Origin: Fasciolopsis buskii
Lineage: Eukaryota; Platyhelminthes; Trematoda; Plagiorchiida; Fasciolidae
Direction: 5' to 3'
DNA: 64,000 nucleotides
NCBI GenBank assembly: GCA_008360955.1
Contig: LUCM01010391.1
Coordinates: forward strand, 152,326 to 216,325
Each line of letters starts with the position of its first letter. Within the stretch, counting starts at the first letter, position 1. A program made the translations under genes and the position numbers. A model generated the notes under the pieces. The model searched no databases and was not told the DNA's origin. It worked only from the letters and a program-made list of their open reading frames with translations. Below are positions 14,701 to 28,135 of the stretch, in pieces.

Positions 14701-15990
14701 ATATTAGGATAGTCATAGTTACAACAAGTGCAATTTTGCGTGGCAGCAAAACTTGTGCAGAATGGTAGCAATGCAGAAATCCAAAAAGCTTTTGGTTAGG
14801 TCCCGTAAGAGTGAATCGGGAGAGACGAAAGAAGAGCAAATGAAAGGCAAAGTTACATAGGAGGACAAATATAACCGAGAAGAATGATCGAAAACTGAAT
14901 TAGTATCATTCCGAAAATTTCGGAGCACACACCATGGATGAGGAGTGATGATGCGTCCTGTGGCGAGAAAGTAGTGTGAAACGGAATATGATAGAATAGG
15001 CTGTTCATAAGTGTGTCAAACGTTTAGAGGCATTCGTGGCATTGGAGGGTAATTCGTTTAGGGAGGCAATAGTGATGACTGATTTGCACTAAAGAAGCGT
15101 ATGAAGTCACACAAGAGGCAAAGAATCGGTTAAGTTCCCTGGTAGTATCTTTGGATGAAATGGGAAAGAGCATTTTGAGCAGCAATACCTAGCGAATTTT
15201 TCATGTTGAGACATCATTTCAAGTTCCGTGAAGCTTAGAGAATGTTGAAGGTATTTTGGATGTCTCAGAACGTTACCTTCCTCTTTGCGCATTTTAGTTT
15301 CTATAAGGTTCTTTTGGAGGTTCAAAATGAGGTTTAACATGAACAGCTGGGAGACGTCATGTGGTGGTTTATGTAGAGTTCTCAGGCGCTTGTTCTTCAC
15401 TTTCAGGTTGATTATTTTCGACTTCACATTGATGAGTTCTTAATCAAAAGGAGGAGGCCTTGAAAGGCCCTGTTATCGGAAAACAAAAGCGATCTGCCGC
15501 TGACTAAAGATCTATTGAGCGAAAGAAGTCACCCCACTGCATACCAAGAAAAAGTAGATAAGGTAGCACCCAATTCAGGATAGGGTAGCTCAATCCACTT
15601 CATTTGTCACAGGACAAGTTTCAGCCCGTGCCGTTTGTGTCTAGAATACCTTTGATATTGTGCTCTCCATTGGGGCATCGAAATTTTCCAGTTCCAGCTC
15701 CATTTTTCTCGCCTAGAATACACTATATACTAGTTGCCATTCACCTCTTAATAAGAGAAAACCACGATCATTAACGTCACGGATCCCCCAGACCGTTGAA
15801 TCCATATGCCTGTGACAGTGTTATTAAAAAAGCGCAACCTAACGAACGCTCAAAATCGTGTTTTTGAAAGCCTCTTCTCAAGTCCTCGTGTGCAGAAGCA
15901 CGAAACCTGCTGAAGAAAGGCTTGTAATTTAAAACTCGAACACCCTTTCGCAATCGCAAATTCCCCATTCGGTCACTCGGCGTCTCGTTC
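11701..15990. other. Unrecognised interval
   Basis: Scattered short frames occur on both strands, none with a domain I can name. AT-rich patches and local A-rich purine runs occur near 13970-14060. I see no RT catalytic box, no tRNA-like fold and no obvious tandem array. Confidence 0.4.
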
Positions 15991-16049
15991 TGTTCAGCTA
16001 GAAGAGAACTAGGGCACGGAATCCGTGATCATGCAACTTTCCACTTTGC

Positions 16050-17365
16050 CCTTCATCCATTTGCTTGACTATTTGCTGCACTTTTTCAACGAATGCGGCA
16101 TTCCTTGTGAAGAATGGAGGCCACGCCTGCACAACGCACCCTCAGGGAGATCTTACCACAGTTTTGTTGGGTTACGGCACCTCTAATTTGTGGCATGACC
16201 TGGTTGACTTAAGTCTGACCTAATGAAGTGCCGCAATATGCTCGTCCTCCTTGACATGACGATTATCCCATCGCCCTGTTAAACGCGTTCACTATAAACA
16301 ATTCCTGGTCACGTAATATTGTGAGACTTTCCATTCCTCAAGATAACAAACGGCATTTACTTGCATGTAGGAGCAGGTCCCTCATGTCGGCTCAATCCAA
16401 GACAACCCTATATTGTTGCTGAGACCTTCCTTTTCTCGCCATCTTGTCAAGGTCGGCGAAGAAAAGGTTGTGATTTAAGGGTGGAAGCTAGCTCATTAGT
16501 AAAGTGCAGTAACAACAGCGGCCCTAACACATACTCTCGAAGGAAGCCGCTCGTGATACCACCTTTAGTGCGGCACCCATCTCTTATCATGACCTAAAAT
16601 GTTCTCTCGGTAGGAAAGGCTTTTATATGTTGATATACCTACACTCGGATACCAAATGAATGTAATTTGATTAGAATTAGGTGGTGGTTAATCAAATCAA
16701 ACACCTTGTGGAAGTCAAGATAAACTCTCGTGCGCTGATCCAATCCTTCAGTGTTTTCATCCAGGGAGCACAAAGGGTTGGTGTGATAATATCTATTCTT
16801 CGTGATGCTGTGCTGATATGGGAAAAGGAGTGGCGGCCTGCTAGATACTGGCAGATGTTAACCGGGAGTAACTTCTCCGTCACCTTCCAAAGAATGCTGG
16901 TGAGGCTGACTTATCGGAGGTCTCCCTTTACAGAGAATGGACCAACATTATATATAGCCACGGCCACTGCACTGCTCCAATCTTTTGGTATTTCGTCTTG
17001 GTTCATACTGGCATGGAATAGCTCGCAGACACTGCCGGCGATGACATTCGTTAATGACTCGATGATGGCTGGGTAAATATAGTCTGTGCCCACCGGCTTG
17101 TTCTTGTTCAACCCCTCTAGTTGCCTACGGACACCAAACTCCTTTTTCGGCTGATCTCCAATAGTCTGTTGTGGAACATCAGGCATCAAGGCCCAGGAAC
17201 CTCCACTGTCAACCCTACGGACATTACCGAAGCATTTGGGTTGTAGGTATGTTTTCCCCTGGACGTCCGCGATTTTCTGGCCTCCAGCATTCAACGGGCC
17301 AATATCATCCATCAGTGAGCACTTGACCGCATGCAGGCATAATACATTTTCGGTCACCATTTGGC
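16050..17365 (-). pseudogene. CR1-like LINE reverse transcriptase remnant
   Basis: On the minus strand the frame running from 17360 down to 16911 gives a linker and then RT finger sequence: KKEFGVRRQLEGLNKNKPVG, then D-Y-I-Y-P-A-I-I-E-S-L, then ASMNQDEIPKDWSSAVAVAI. This is the region before the palm in CR1-type RTs. The reading then moves frame at 16883-16692 (NICQYLAGRHSFS), consistent with 'x-I-x-x-x-L-x-x-x-x-x-x-S-x-x-Q-H-G-F'. A decayed catalytic region (LNHNLFFADL) lies near 16460-16500. A C-terminal CVVQAWPPFFTRNAAFVEKV segment is at about 16085-16140, corresponding to the V-Q-A-W-x-P block of CR1 elements. Several frameshifts and stops show it is inactive. The endonuclease of the same element probably lies just upstream at 17.7-18.5 kb. 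Confidence 0.85.
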
Positions 17366-17739
17366 ATACCGTGCCAGACTAAGTATATTCTAGATTTTTT
17401 TAACTCCAATCTGCTTTATTTTGTTATCAGTTGGCTTCGTGCAGTGCATCCAGTTTTCATTTTTCTTCGCATTATTGCAACTGCCGGAGTTGACGCCGCC
17501 TCCTAATTGGTTTGCAATGATTGCATTCCGCCAGGGTGCATTCATTTTGCGATTATTACATCTTAATAGTGAAAATTCTTTCTTTGTTGCTTGCAGGGAT
17601 CCCTTAATGATTTCGCTTTTTTCTCCATCTCAGCTCCATTGGCCGTGTTCTAGGTTAATTCTCTTGCTCCGGCTTATAGTTTAGTCAGGTTTATATTAGT
17701 AAAATACATTGCTCTTTTGAAGGCAACCTTAGGTTTGCG

Positions 17740-18460
17740 GAAGTAGCCACTTCACTGTAGAACGATCGCTCATGCCAGACGAGGAAAAGCCTTAGAGTTC
17801 GGAGATCGTATGCGCACAAGGTATCCTTTTCGATAAGCTGTTGCAGTCCATTTACATCTAACTAGTCAATAAATCTTTGTTTCATCCCGCCGAGGGCACA
17901 ATCCCAAAGGTCCAGTCTGTTCATGGCAGATTGAAGCCCTTTTCCAAAATGAGGACCATGTTGGCCTCCCTTACTGCTCCCGTTAGAGCGCCTAGGATCA
18001 ACGCATCGTACATTTGCAGACCACACTGATGCGCACAGAGGGAGTCAGCAGCGTAGCAGCAAATGCTTGGGCATTTCGATTGCTTATTTTGACATCGGAT
18101 TCAATACGCCGGATCCCTGCCTTACAGGGACGAACAATCCGCCATGTTATAGTTCACTGTTTCCGTCGTGACGGTAAATCGCAAAGTTCTCCCTTGTCTT
18201 CACTTCACATTGAATTATTTTGTCAACCACATTTCGACGCTGGAGAATACAAAAGTATCATGATCAGTAGCAGCCGCAATAAGCTCGGACCACTTGTTTC
18301 CACTACTGTGCACCCTGGAATGGAGCACAACCATTCTGCTTTCCACCTAAACTGTTAATCTTCCCTACTCTGGTATGGTCCTTGCAAGCAATGCCAGAGG
18401 ACTTACTACGATTTTACTGTGGTGGCCATTGTTGGGAGCATGGCGACCTATGGCCACAAT
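17740..18460 (-). pseudogene. Probable LINE endonuclease remnant upstream of the 16-17 kb RT
   Basis: On the minus strand, broken frames include SELIAAATDHDTFVFSSVEM (around 18200-18290) and MVLILEKGFNLP with TDWTFG (around 17895-17965). The latter resembles the apurinic-endonuclease-type core 'h-x-L-G-D-F-N-x-P-x-x-D-W' of CR1 endonucleases, with the Gly-Asp pair damaged. It is followed by a D-V-N-G-L-Q-Q-L-like segment at about 17855. It sits at the expected distance and orientation for the 5' half of the RT remnant below 17365. Without an alignment this rests on a short motif and on position. Confidence 0.45.
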
Positions 18461-21400
18461 CTTTGCTACCCATAGTTCTCAAGAGGGTAGAAAATGAAAG
18501 CCTTCCGGATCAATCCATCCCCCATCTTCCAGCAGGAACCTCTGGTATCCCTCCTCCTTTAGAAGATATTCTATTACCACCACTTTTGGTGAAGACTGAG
18601 CCATTAAACTTGGCGGACCGAAATTTCAGAGGCACTTTCCACCTTATTTTCACTGAAGGGTACCATGCACTTTCCCCTAGCTCTACTAACAGCTCATACA
18701 AGGCACTTTGGCAAATTTCCTGCATCCGTGCCGTCAGGCAGCACTTAAAACCTTTTCATATATTAGGGGCTAATGTTGTAGCGCGGGGAAGTAACCTGTT
18801 CCTGGTTAGTTTAGCAGCAAGGTTAATCACTGTGGGCTCTGCGGCGCCGTCTCATTAGAGATGCCTATTTTGTGTACCCGTTTTTCTCCCATAGGAATCA
18901 GAGTTCCTGCCGTGAGGATGACATCCTTACCAGCCTACTATCTATTTCCCATCCATCATTTGATCCTCAAGCAAACGGTTTATTGGCTGCAGTCCAAAAG
19001 GAAACTCCCCAACCTGTTTCTGTAAGTCATCAAAGTCCAGGCTGACGTCCACTCCTAAAATGGTTTCTATGTCTTGGATTTGATCTTCTGGCCTACCCGG
19101 AATTTTTACCTTGGTCTTTTTTCATGTTCATTCTTGTGACCCTGCGGGCCTTAAACGGGGTGGAGGAAGCTGTGACTGGACAGTCACACTTGCTTTCATT
19201 TCTGACCTCCCCAAAGGCCTTAACTTAGGAGCTATCTAAGACCGCTTATGATCTAAAGTGATTTATCTGAGTTTAACATTTTCCTTGGGCTTGTGGGACG
19301 TAGACAGTACATTTATCTCTAATGCCAGAGATTAGCTGGAAGACAGCCAAAGCAGCCTTCCTGTATTGGCTGCATATCCATTAAGCCCGAATGCTCGAAC
19401 AGTACAGACTGTAAAATTCCGTCTCAATTTCTAAGCCACTCGGATGTGCCCATCTTATACAGACCTTGCATTTAATGCATTTCATCACACAATTATCGCA
19501 ACCCCTATTCAAGCAGAGGCAGGAAGCCTGTGGCGCTTCCAGAAGACATCAAAAACTTGACAATCGATTCGACGAAAACGATTGCCGCAAAACGTAAACA
19601 CTAAAATCGCTCACGAAAAACGCCGAACAAAATGTGAAACGTGATTTTTCAATTGCTTGTGATGCGCCTTTCTGTAAAAAGACAAGCGCTGATATTGTGT
19701 GCCTCCGAAGGCTCCATGGCCCAATGGATAGGGTGAAATTGCCGAGGTTAATTCAATTATCTTTAAAAACCCTTTTGCTAGCTGATTTCAAAAGGCAAGT
19801 TAACTCAGTTCAATTTCATTTTAAGTTGCTCATTTTTGTTGTTGATAGCGCAAGAGGGATGTTGAAACTTCAATTTTATGGTCACGTTCTTAGATGTTTC
19901 AGGTTACCCGGATAGTTAAGTCTGAACCGTCAAGTGTAAATGTCAAGTCAAGAGCAGCTCCACACTTCTGGTCGTGCTGCCTGCATGTTGCACCCATGTG
20001 CTCAGGCGGACTCAAGAAAAACGTTCCTGTTATTAAGGCGGTGCGGTTAAATCTGTCCAGCATAAAGTAGTAGTGATAACACTAGCACTGGTAATGTTAG
20101 GGGTACATTTCTCGAAGTATGCGGAGAAGCATGGGGAATATACGATCGCAGATGGCAATGGGATCATCAGTGCAAAACAGCTCACTAACCCAGGTGAAAC
20201 AGTGTGATTTTGAAGAAAATAGTCTGGGAGAGTATGGACAACAGTGGCATGCAATATTTGAGGTCAAGGTCAATGAGACTGTACCAGCAGCGGCATTTAA
20301 GGACGTTCACCGCCGGCGAACGGTGGTAGCTTAGTGTATCTCGGGGGTCACTGGCAACGTGACGCTTGCACACGAAGGCGTAAGCTAGTACGCCGTGGTT
20401 AATTTTAAATGAGGAAATAGCATTTGAGTCTGCAACGTCGTGGTTGGCCGTAGGCCGGACTAGGGCCGCAGAAAAGTACCTAGTGTAATGGTCAGTCGGT
20501 GCAAAAATAGCAAACATTCATGCAGTGGCCTTGTTTCATGGTGACGTAGCATTTCGAACTTAGTTTACCTTATTGTTCATATGTTTTCAGTGGTTTAACG
20601 ATAATAATGAGGCAATAAATCTTTGTTTTCTAACATAATGAGAAAATACTGAGCACATGTACGACCCTAGTTTAAGGGAAAATGTTTCGGAGACAATGAA
20701 TGGGCCGTCACTAACCGATTGGTGTTAGAAGCTGTAACATGAGAATAACCATTCCAACTGTTCTGTATACACTTTCATACATTGTGGTGGTTCATCAACA
20801 TTTTCAGAGAGAGATGAAAAGTGGTAGGGGTATCCGCAAGCTTCGCTGTTTAATACTAACTAAGCCAAGTGAAATCAGTTGGGGAAAAGTTTTGATGGCT
20901 AAGTAGCCTTAAAAGATTAAACAAATAATTTCAAGGCGTCATTTATTATGAGCAGCTGGTAACTTAAATGTCAATGACTTATTGACTTAACAAGCAAAAA
21001 ATGCAAACCATATCTGGTTAACATACGGCGAGTGCACGCTTCATGTCTTGCATCAGCTAATGACAAAACATTTCTGCGGCATTTTGGTATGCAAGGATCC
21101 CACTGGAACAGTGCCGTTTGTCGAAAAGCAGACTGATTCAGTTGTACCTGAACGATCTTAGATATACTTCGTAGGAGGAGTAATTTCATCTGTTGCTTAG
21201 AAACTCATGTGTAAATAAGGATACAAACAGCTATGCTTGTTGGGCTGAACTAATTTACAGCGTAGCTACCTGTCATTTCAGAATATTGAATAACTGCTAC
21301 CGACCACTCACCACTCAATGAAGTAGAATAATCCATTGAGAGGTAGAGCAGAATTTAATTTGCAGTGTTATATCCCCATAAAAAATACAAACATCCATGT

Positions 21401-24400
21401 CGGCCCTGGTTTGTTTTACAGCCCCTCCTGATTGTTATTAAAGGGCAGCTCTGTGTCCTAGTAGACTCATGGGAACGTGTGAGTCCGCAAATTTGATGCA
21501 ACTGCTCCCATTAACCGCGGGCGGTCATGGTTTACTTTCTGTTTATCTGGCCTTTTGTGCAAACTCTATAGAGTTGCCAGTGATTTCAGCGGTAACGATC
21601 AGCACTTTACGAAGCTCGTGGGTCAAACAAATGCGCTTTGGGATTGAACCATAGGCGGCAATGAAGGGATAGAAAGCTAAATGTTGAATGTCATTAGCCA
21701 ATAAATGATGAAGTCAGGTTAACTGATGTCTTTTCGGGTTTATGAACCCATAATTCTGGAGAAATTCATTGGAGAAAACACTGAGTTACACGGGTGCATA
21801 TATAATGGTATATTTCTCGAATACTTCGAGAGACATGCTTGGTGGTATGATCAAATGCTGCATGGGTATTACCAGTTGCATGGAAGAAGTAAGCACAAAG
21901 TTGGGAACAAGGTATTTATACGCACCAATGGCGTGTACCGCAAGCGCAAGGTTCAGCTGGAAGATGGCAGCGGATGTCAAGATATGTCCACAGTAGTCGG
22001 ATTTAACGAGTCTGTAAAATAGACGCGAAAGGTAAACTGCAATGAAAGAAGCCTTCAAAAGCCATGAGTACGGAGTAAAATGTCGTCAAAACGTACCGAA
22101 ACAGCTGGAGGAAAGAGTTCTGACGGCTGATGGATGCCCGGTAATAACATGGGAATGATAAAGTATGTCTGTCGTTTTGCTGTGGATCATGCAGCCTGGA
22201 AAATAATTAAAGGCCTCTCAGAAATGCGAAAAGACGACGAACAATGACGAAGAATTGTGGTGAACCATTGTTTGAAGACATGAAGACAGACAACATGTTA
22301 GTGCCCTAATACGCGCGATTTAAAAAATTCGCTTTCTCCATGTTATGAATTCAATTAACGCAAATTAATGCAGTCTCAAGCTCGAGAAGACCTCGTGTTA
22401 ATCCGGCTTGTTAACTTGGTTGTCACTGCCTCCTGTACGTTTACTGTCGACTTCCTCGTATTGATTAATCGATGCCTCAATCGGAATCTCTTAGGTGATG
22501 TAATGCGACCTAACAAACGAACACAAATCTAATGTGCGCATCATCTGCCGATGACCGTTGTCCTGCAAACGTCGATGTTCGACATCATTGCGACGCAACG
22601 CAATGGAACGGGCAACAGAGCAATGGTTTTAAAATAATGCAGTCAAAGCAGTAAGGCCAACACCTTCAAGTACGTCAGTGCAATGTCTGAATTCAGAAGC
22701 GAACGCAAAGCTGAATGGTTAGGAAGCGTCTAATAAAATCAGTTTTTGGCGGCCCCTCAGAGACCGCATTCACGTTCGCTGCTCGTCCTAATGCTCACGC
22801 TGGGCTGTTGAATCTTTGTCTTTTAGGTAGCCACGGACATCTTAATCCATTCGTTTACACTCTGACCGAACCTGTCGGCTTGAAAGACCTTGGCCCTACA
22901 AACGTATTGCAACGTCTATTGTAGAAAACAAATAGGTCGGATGTGCGCATATGTGTGTGTCCTCCTGCTTAAAATTGGCTTAACGTTAAGCACCAACATC
23001 CGCAGTGAATGGATTCAACCCCCTGGACGTTAAACTTTATGGGGCTTTCATAAAAGTTGACGACAGAATCTTCCATGTTTCAAACCGCGCAGGCGTATTC
23101 CTTAATCGGTGATATGTTTTGGGCTTCCATTTTCGCTCTTTCTATATTTTATATGATAAATCTGCCACAGTCCGGTGTTCTCGAAATGTACCATCTCAAT
23201 TAGGTCACTGACTACCTACATTTACATATCCTCCCTTATTTTATGTTCAAGGGCAGATTTACATCCTGAACTCGTACAGCAAGTACTAACTGTGGCGTGC
23301 AGGCTACCAAAAGATAATTTCTTAAGATCCTAATTGATAAAACGGATTGCAGGCATCTTGTGGCCGCATGTCAGACGCCACTTGAAGGCACGGGAACATT
23401 CAGATGGATCGCTCATACACACCGAATCCTTGCACTGGCGGGTGAACCGCACTTGTCACAAATGACCTTCCTTTTGAGTCAGTTGCATCGTTTGTGCTAG
23501 CAAAATGGTTTTCCAAAGCCCTAGTACCTAGCCGTTTAATCTACAAAAGTAAGCGCTGTATCCTTCCAACCCAGAGGTGGCCTTGAATGAAGAAACCAAG
23601 CGCTGGCGGAACCTACAAATTTCAGCTTCATCGCACTCATCTGTTCTCAATGTTATAGGCCTAAATGGGTCGGCTGGGGGATGTTGCCGGCAAACCATGC
23701 TTATGATACTCATTCTCTACATCCATGCTGTCGTCGCAAAGTTGCAATAGGACTTCACCCAATTCAGCTCGTGCGTACACGGCATTTCCTCATACAGGAT
23801 CCATTTGAGGGACAAATAAGCCAGTTCCTCTGGAGTACGTCGAGCAATGGCAGCAACGAACCTGCCGAAGTGTATTTTCGTGGATGAGAGTAACAAGGAA
23901 CGCATCCACTAGTGCATCCGTCGTTTACCTTATTTGGAAAGACCAGACAGCCGCGCCTCATACCTCCCTTAAGGATTGGAATTAACAAACGTTGAATGTG
24001 GTGTCCGGGCATATTCCTTCGTAGGTGTTTTCTGTGCCACACCACGATGAACAATCACATTATTGACATTGGGGTACTGTCCCGCATTTTACCGATGACA
24101 TGCATATGACTAGCTGTGCCTTCTTTCGTTATTATTCCGTAGAATAAGAACCTACCAAGCCCACTTTCATCCACCAACATTAAGTGTCATAGAATTCAGC
24201 CACCGCAGCCAAAATGAGGTCAGCGTATATATCGACCAGCAGGACTGCCGAGTGAAAAACATAAAAAGCGCAGGTAACTACGCCGCCATCCTCCAGTATG
24301 CGCAAAATATACTGACCCTCCACAGCCTGCGTTACCCTGAATACATCACTGCACGCATCGCAGAACTGAAGATTGGTTCGCAAATAGTTCACCTCACGGG

Positions 24401-27400
24401 TCCTAAAAATGCTGTTGAACATTGTACGCGCATAAAGACAAATTTCTCGGGCACTTTGGGACGACCACGTGAGTTTGACCGAATGTGGTTTTTCCTCACC
24501 GTCTGCCTACAATTCCATATATACGCACGAGAAATTAACAAATTCATGTCATACAACAGATCACAATCTTATGCCATCTATCTACAGCACGGAGGTTTAC
24601 GAATGCCGGATATTTTGTTTTGCCAAGCCAAAAACTAACTATTTCAGTAAGTGCCGAAACTCACCGAATGGCGGGCTGTCCGTCACACAAATTTTGGACG
24701 CAACATCATTGAAATCCGTAATGAGAGAAAGCCCTGGAAGAAGCCCCTGGATGAGTGAGCAGTCGTCTTGCAGCACTGTCACTCGTAAAAATATAAAAGG
24801 ACAGAAACTAACGCTTTCAAAATAATGTAATCATCTTGGAAACCTTTAAAGCTGTCGGAAGAAAAATGTACACACTCCAAAAGCAAATCGGAGTAGTCCA
24901 CACGGGAAGCTGTGTTAGATGAGACAGATATTCTTAACAGAAGACCGCAGCTGGAAAGATATGTGGCTCACTTGCTTATATACCCAGAGAAGAAAACCAA
25001 AACAAAACATGGCCTACGCAAATTACAAATAATTCAAAAGCGCCTAAACTCCTCATGTTCTGCAGGCTTCAGCATTACAACACTGCAGTGGCTTTACAAA
25101 AACGAGTGACAACCAACGGTTCCTGCCAAAAGCCACGGACCCCATGGTTCGTTTGGGCCCCAGGTGGAACAAATCAACGAGTAAGAGGGGGGAATATTGA
25201 TGGGAAAATTCCCCATTTACATGTTTACCCAGAATGAATCGAACTGGTTGGAATGATAAATCCAGTTTGGAAAATTACTGCCATTGACTCAAGTGGCAAG
25301 GAAACCATCAGAAAAGTTAGAAAACAATTCCAACATGTTTTTATATATGGATTTGTTTGGCCAAGTGGATAAGAATCATTAAGGAACCACGAAATGTTCA
25401 ACATTTTTGAAATACGAGTGGGATTTCCAGTGAAGAACAAGAATAGATGATGAAATTGTGGATGCAAGGCGGATAACCAGTCGTCTACACAAAAGATATT
25501 TTGAATGCAATAGGAAATTCAACTGCTTAAAAAGCAAGTTTAGTGAAACTCAATAAATTCTTGGCACGGCTTTTGTCTCATTCTACTATAGTCAAGCAAA
25601 AACGATAGGGAATCAGCAAGAAGCGTCAACTTACATGGATAAATCTTAATGAGAAAAAAAAGGTAAGTGCATGCGGCAGAAGTACAGTTTTTTCCCAGAC
25701 GCTTACGATTCAATAATTGTTTGCCAGTTGGAGCACGGACGGCTGGTGTGGGTGACTTCAGGGGAGGATCATTTTGGTACCGAAAGTCAGCGAAACCTTT
25801 GGTGTTCATTTTGAGCGGACTTAGGCCTTGGCACTTCTTGATTCAATCTAGATTCTGGATCAAAAAATAGCACGGTGACCCGGTGCCTTTAGACGACGGC
25901 CTCCAAGATGCCCATGAAAATGCCGAAACTTGACATGTGGTGGTAATGCAAGTAGCTAAGACAGTGGGCAACCCGAAAAACGGAGGAAATGGGGGGTTCA
26001 GCCTAGAGATCATGCCGTCGTCGGAATGTGCTGGTTCCCAGTTTTCTACTGGCAGAGCAGATTCCAGACTGATCAGTGCATTACCATATTTATATTTATG
26101 ACCTTTATCATGTAATAGCGGCGCAATGAGGTAGTGTGATCTGAATGTATTAAGCAGGTGAAGATTTGTCCGACGGAAGAAATTCTTACGTACTGACAAA
26201 AGAAGCAGTGCATTTCAAGACTGAGATTATGTATATTGATGTTAACTTTGCCCGCAAAAAACAACTGGTAAAGGCAACCAGCATGAAATATGAGGGTAAT
26301 ACCGGAAGGAGGTGGGAAGGTTATTGTCACGTAAAGAGTAGGTGGAAAAGAGTCAAAATTCCGACCGTCTCATCGAGTGCAATAGACAGATGAATACAAA
26401 TTGCGCAATACATGGCAATCAAGCCAAATTATTGTTGGCAAGGTTATTTAATTTGATAAGCTTGGTAGGAACAGGACAAAATGGATTCTATGTAGTGCTT
26501 CAGCACTGGATAATGAATTGATCATAGTAGATTCAAGAGATATTTTCAGGTAAGCTATACTGGGGTTACAGAACCAGGTTTATGCCTTAATTTTGCATTT
26601 AATCGGAGCGATTATATTGGGATTCCCAAGGGCATACGGTCTTTTGTTTTTCTGGCTATTCTCGGCGACAGCATGCGCTTTTTAGGATGACGACTCAACC
26701 GCGTGGCCCGCGTGACGTCATTAGTTTATTTATGGAAGGATTGGATTTTTCAATTTGCTTATCACAGCTTTAAGAGTATTTTCACGTGGACGACTGAGAA
26801 AGGTGAAATATAAAGTCATCTGCTCAAAATTTAATTAAATTTTGGACACAATGCATCCCGTGCAATCTGGTGTTCATGAGCCCGGATGAAGTGGCTCTAG
26901 TCCGTATTTCGCAGCAGCTGATTCACTGTGGTCGAGTCTTAGCTAAAGAATTACACTCCGCCATGGTCATCTGATTTATTGTGGGCTTTGGTAGTGCATT
27001 TGCAGGGTGCAGCTCTATGACCGCTACAGCAGAAATGGCCAAGAGTGTTGACATCCATATTCGATAAGCTTACGGTAAAGAAGTCCGACTAAGTTGCTCA
27101 TCCCGGTGGGTGGAGAAACATGGTGCATCCATTGTCAAGTGCAGACACAGGAGGCATGACTGTGTAAATAACTTGGGGCTTTAAAGGAATTTAAATTAAT
27201 ATCTGGAGTTTAACTCCATGGCGATCAGCTTACAGCCAATGGGTATCTTACAAATGTAGCCGAGCGCGTCGTTGATGTGGAAAAAATCAATGGTGCTGGA
27301 GCTGAGGCGTCTGCGCATGCATCCGAATTTATGGGTTGATTCCCATATAGAATCGATGACAGGTTGAATTATACGTTATTTATATGACTGAGCACGGCGT

Positions 27401-27735
27401 TCGTTCTTAACCGGCACTGGCCATCCTCGGCCTCGAGCAGGCTTGTTTTGCCCAATACCGCAACCGAGTAGAAGATAAAGGGAAGGAGGAACTGGTTCAG
27501 GTAGACAGGTCTCAGTTCCAAAGTCAATGTCCGGGAAAGACTCGAGAACAAGGTTAAGCAAGGAATGAAATGAATTTGCGGTGATTGATCTGTGCTGATG
27601 GAGCACAATGGGTGCTCTAGTTGATTGTCAGTCCTATTCCGTACTGCGACATCTCGATTGACTGAAAATTCCTCCCCCATTATTCTGTTCGTTCCTCTAC
27701 CGGTACCAAATTACGCCTGCCCAACGTGCTCGTAA
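18461..27735. other. Long unrecognised interval
   Basis: About 9 kb with no domain that I recognise. The longest frames (128 codons at 24252-24638 plus, 118 codons at 24469-24825 plus, 110 codons at 20185-20517 minus) overlap one another on both strands and lack splice-flanked or conserved structure. No catalytic RT box or RNA gene is seen. Confidence 0.4.
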
Positions 27736-27739
27736 TGAC

Positions 27740-28135
27740 ACGGATCGCGGTCGTAGTCCTTTTCCTGGTTAGTGTATTTACCCTTCTTTGTTTTGTCTCT
27801 GTGCTCCCTAGTTAATATCACCTTACAGACAGTTTGCACAGTCACGGATCACGCTGAGTTAGAGTGACCTGCTTTGTTACAATCCGCTTTCGTTTCAATG
27901 CCCATGCTTTTTGACTGTAAACGTTCCATTCGTTTGCATTGACCTTTGGTTGTCAAGCTCAGGCAAGTGATTTGGACCAGATCAAGCATGCAGAATCTCT
28001 TTCAATTGCTTGAACCACGAGGCAGATGCTCTTCATCTGCTCCCTTTTGTCGAACGCTCATTTTTACGCAGATTTCTCTTCTCTGGCTGGACACCGAGGG
28101 AAGGTCACCGTCAAAGGTAAGGACAGTACCGCAAA
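27740..28135 (+). repeat. Dispersed repeat with hammerhead-like core (copy 1)
   Basis: This segment aligns by eye with 36370-36775, in the same orientation. Shared blocks are GACAC followed by a TTAGTGTATTT/TCAGTGTATTT block, CTTTGTTTTG/CTTGTTTTG, TGTCAAGCTC(A/G)GG, AAGCATGCAGAA, a TGC(T/C)TGAA block followed by CACG(A/G)GGCAG, CAGATTT, and GTCAAAGGT near the end. The central part (27977-28025) corresponds to a CTGATGA...GAAAC arrangement in the other copy. Here the first element reads CAGATCA and the second GAACC, so the putative core is mutated. AAGCA and TGCTT flanking the loop can pair perfectly. It may derive from a Penelope-like element or another retroelement, but no protein is visible beside it. 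Confidence 0.55.

Noticed and set aside
18382..18858. 158-codon plus-strand frame rich in Pro and Leu
   Set aside because: No recognisable domain, and it partly overlaps probable minus-strand endonuclease sequence of the 16-18.5 kb LINE.
24252..24638. 128-codon plus-strand frame
   Set aside because: Overlapped by a second frame of similar length; neither shows a domain.
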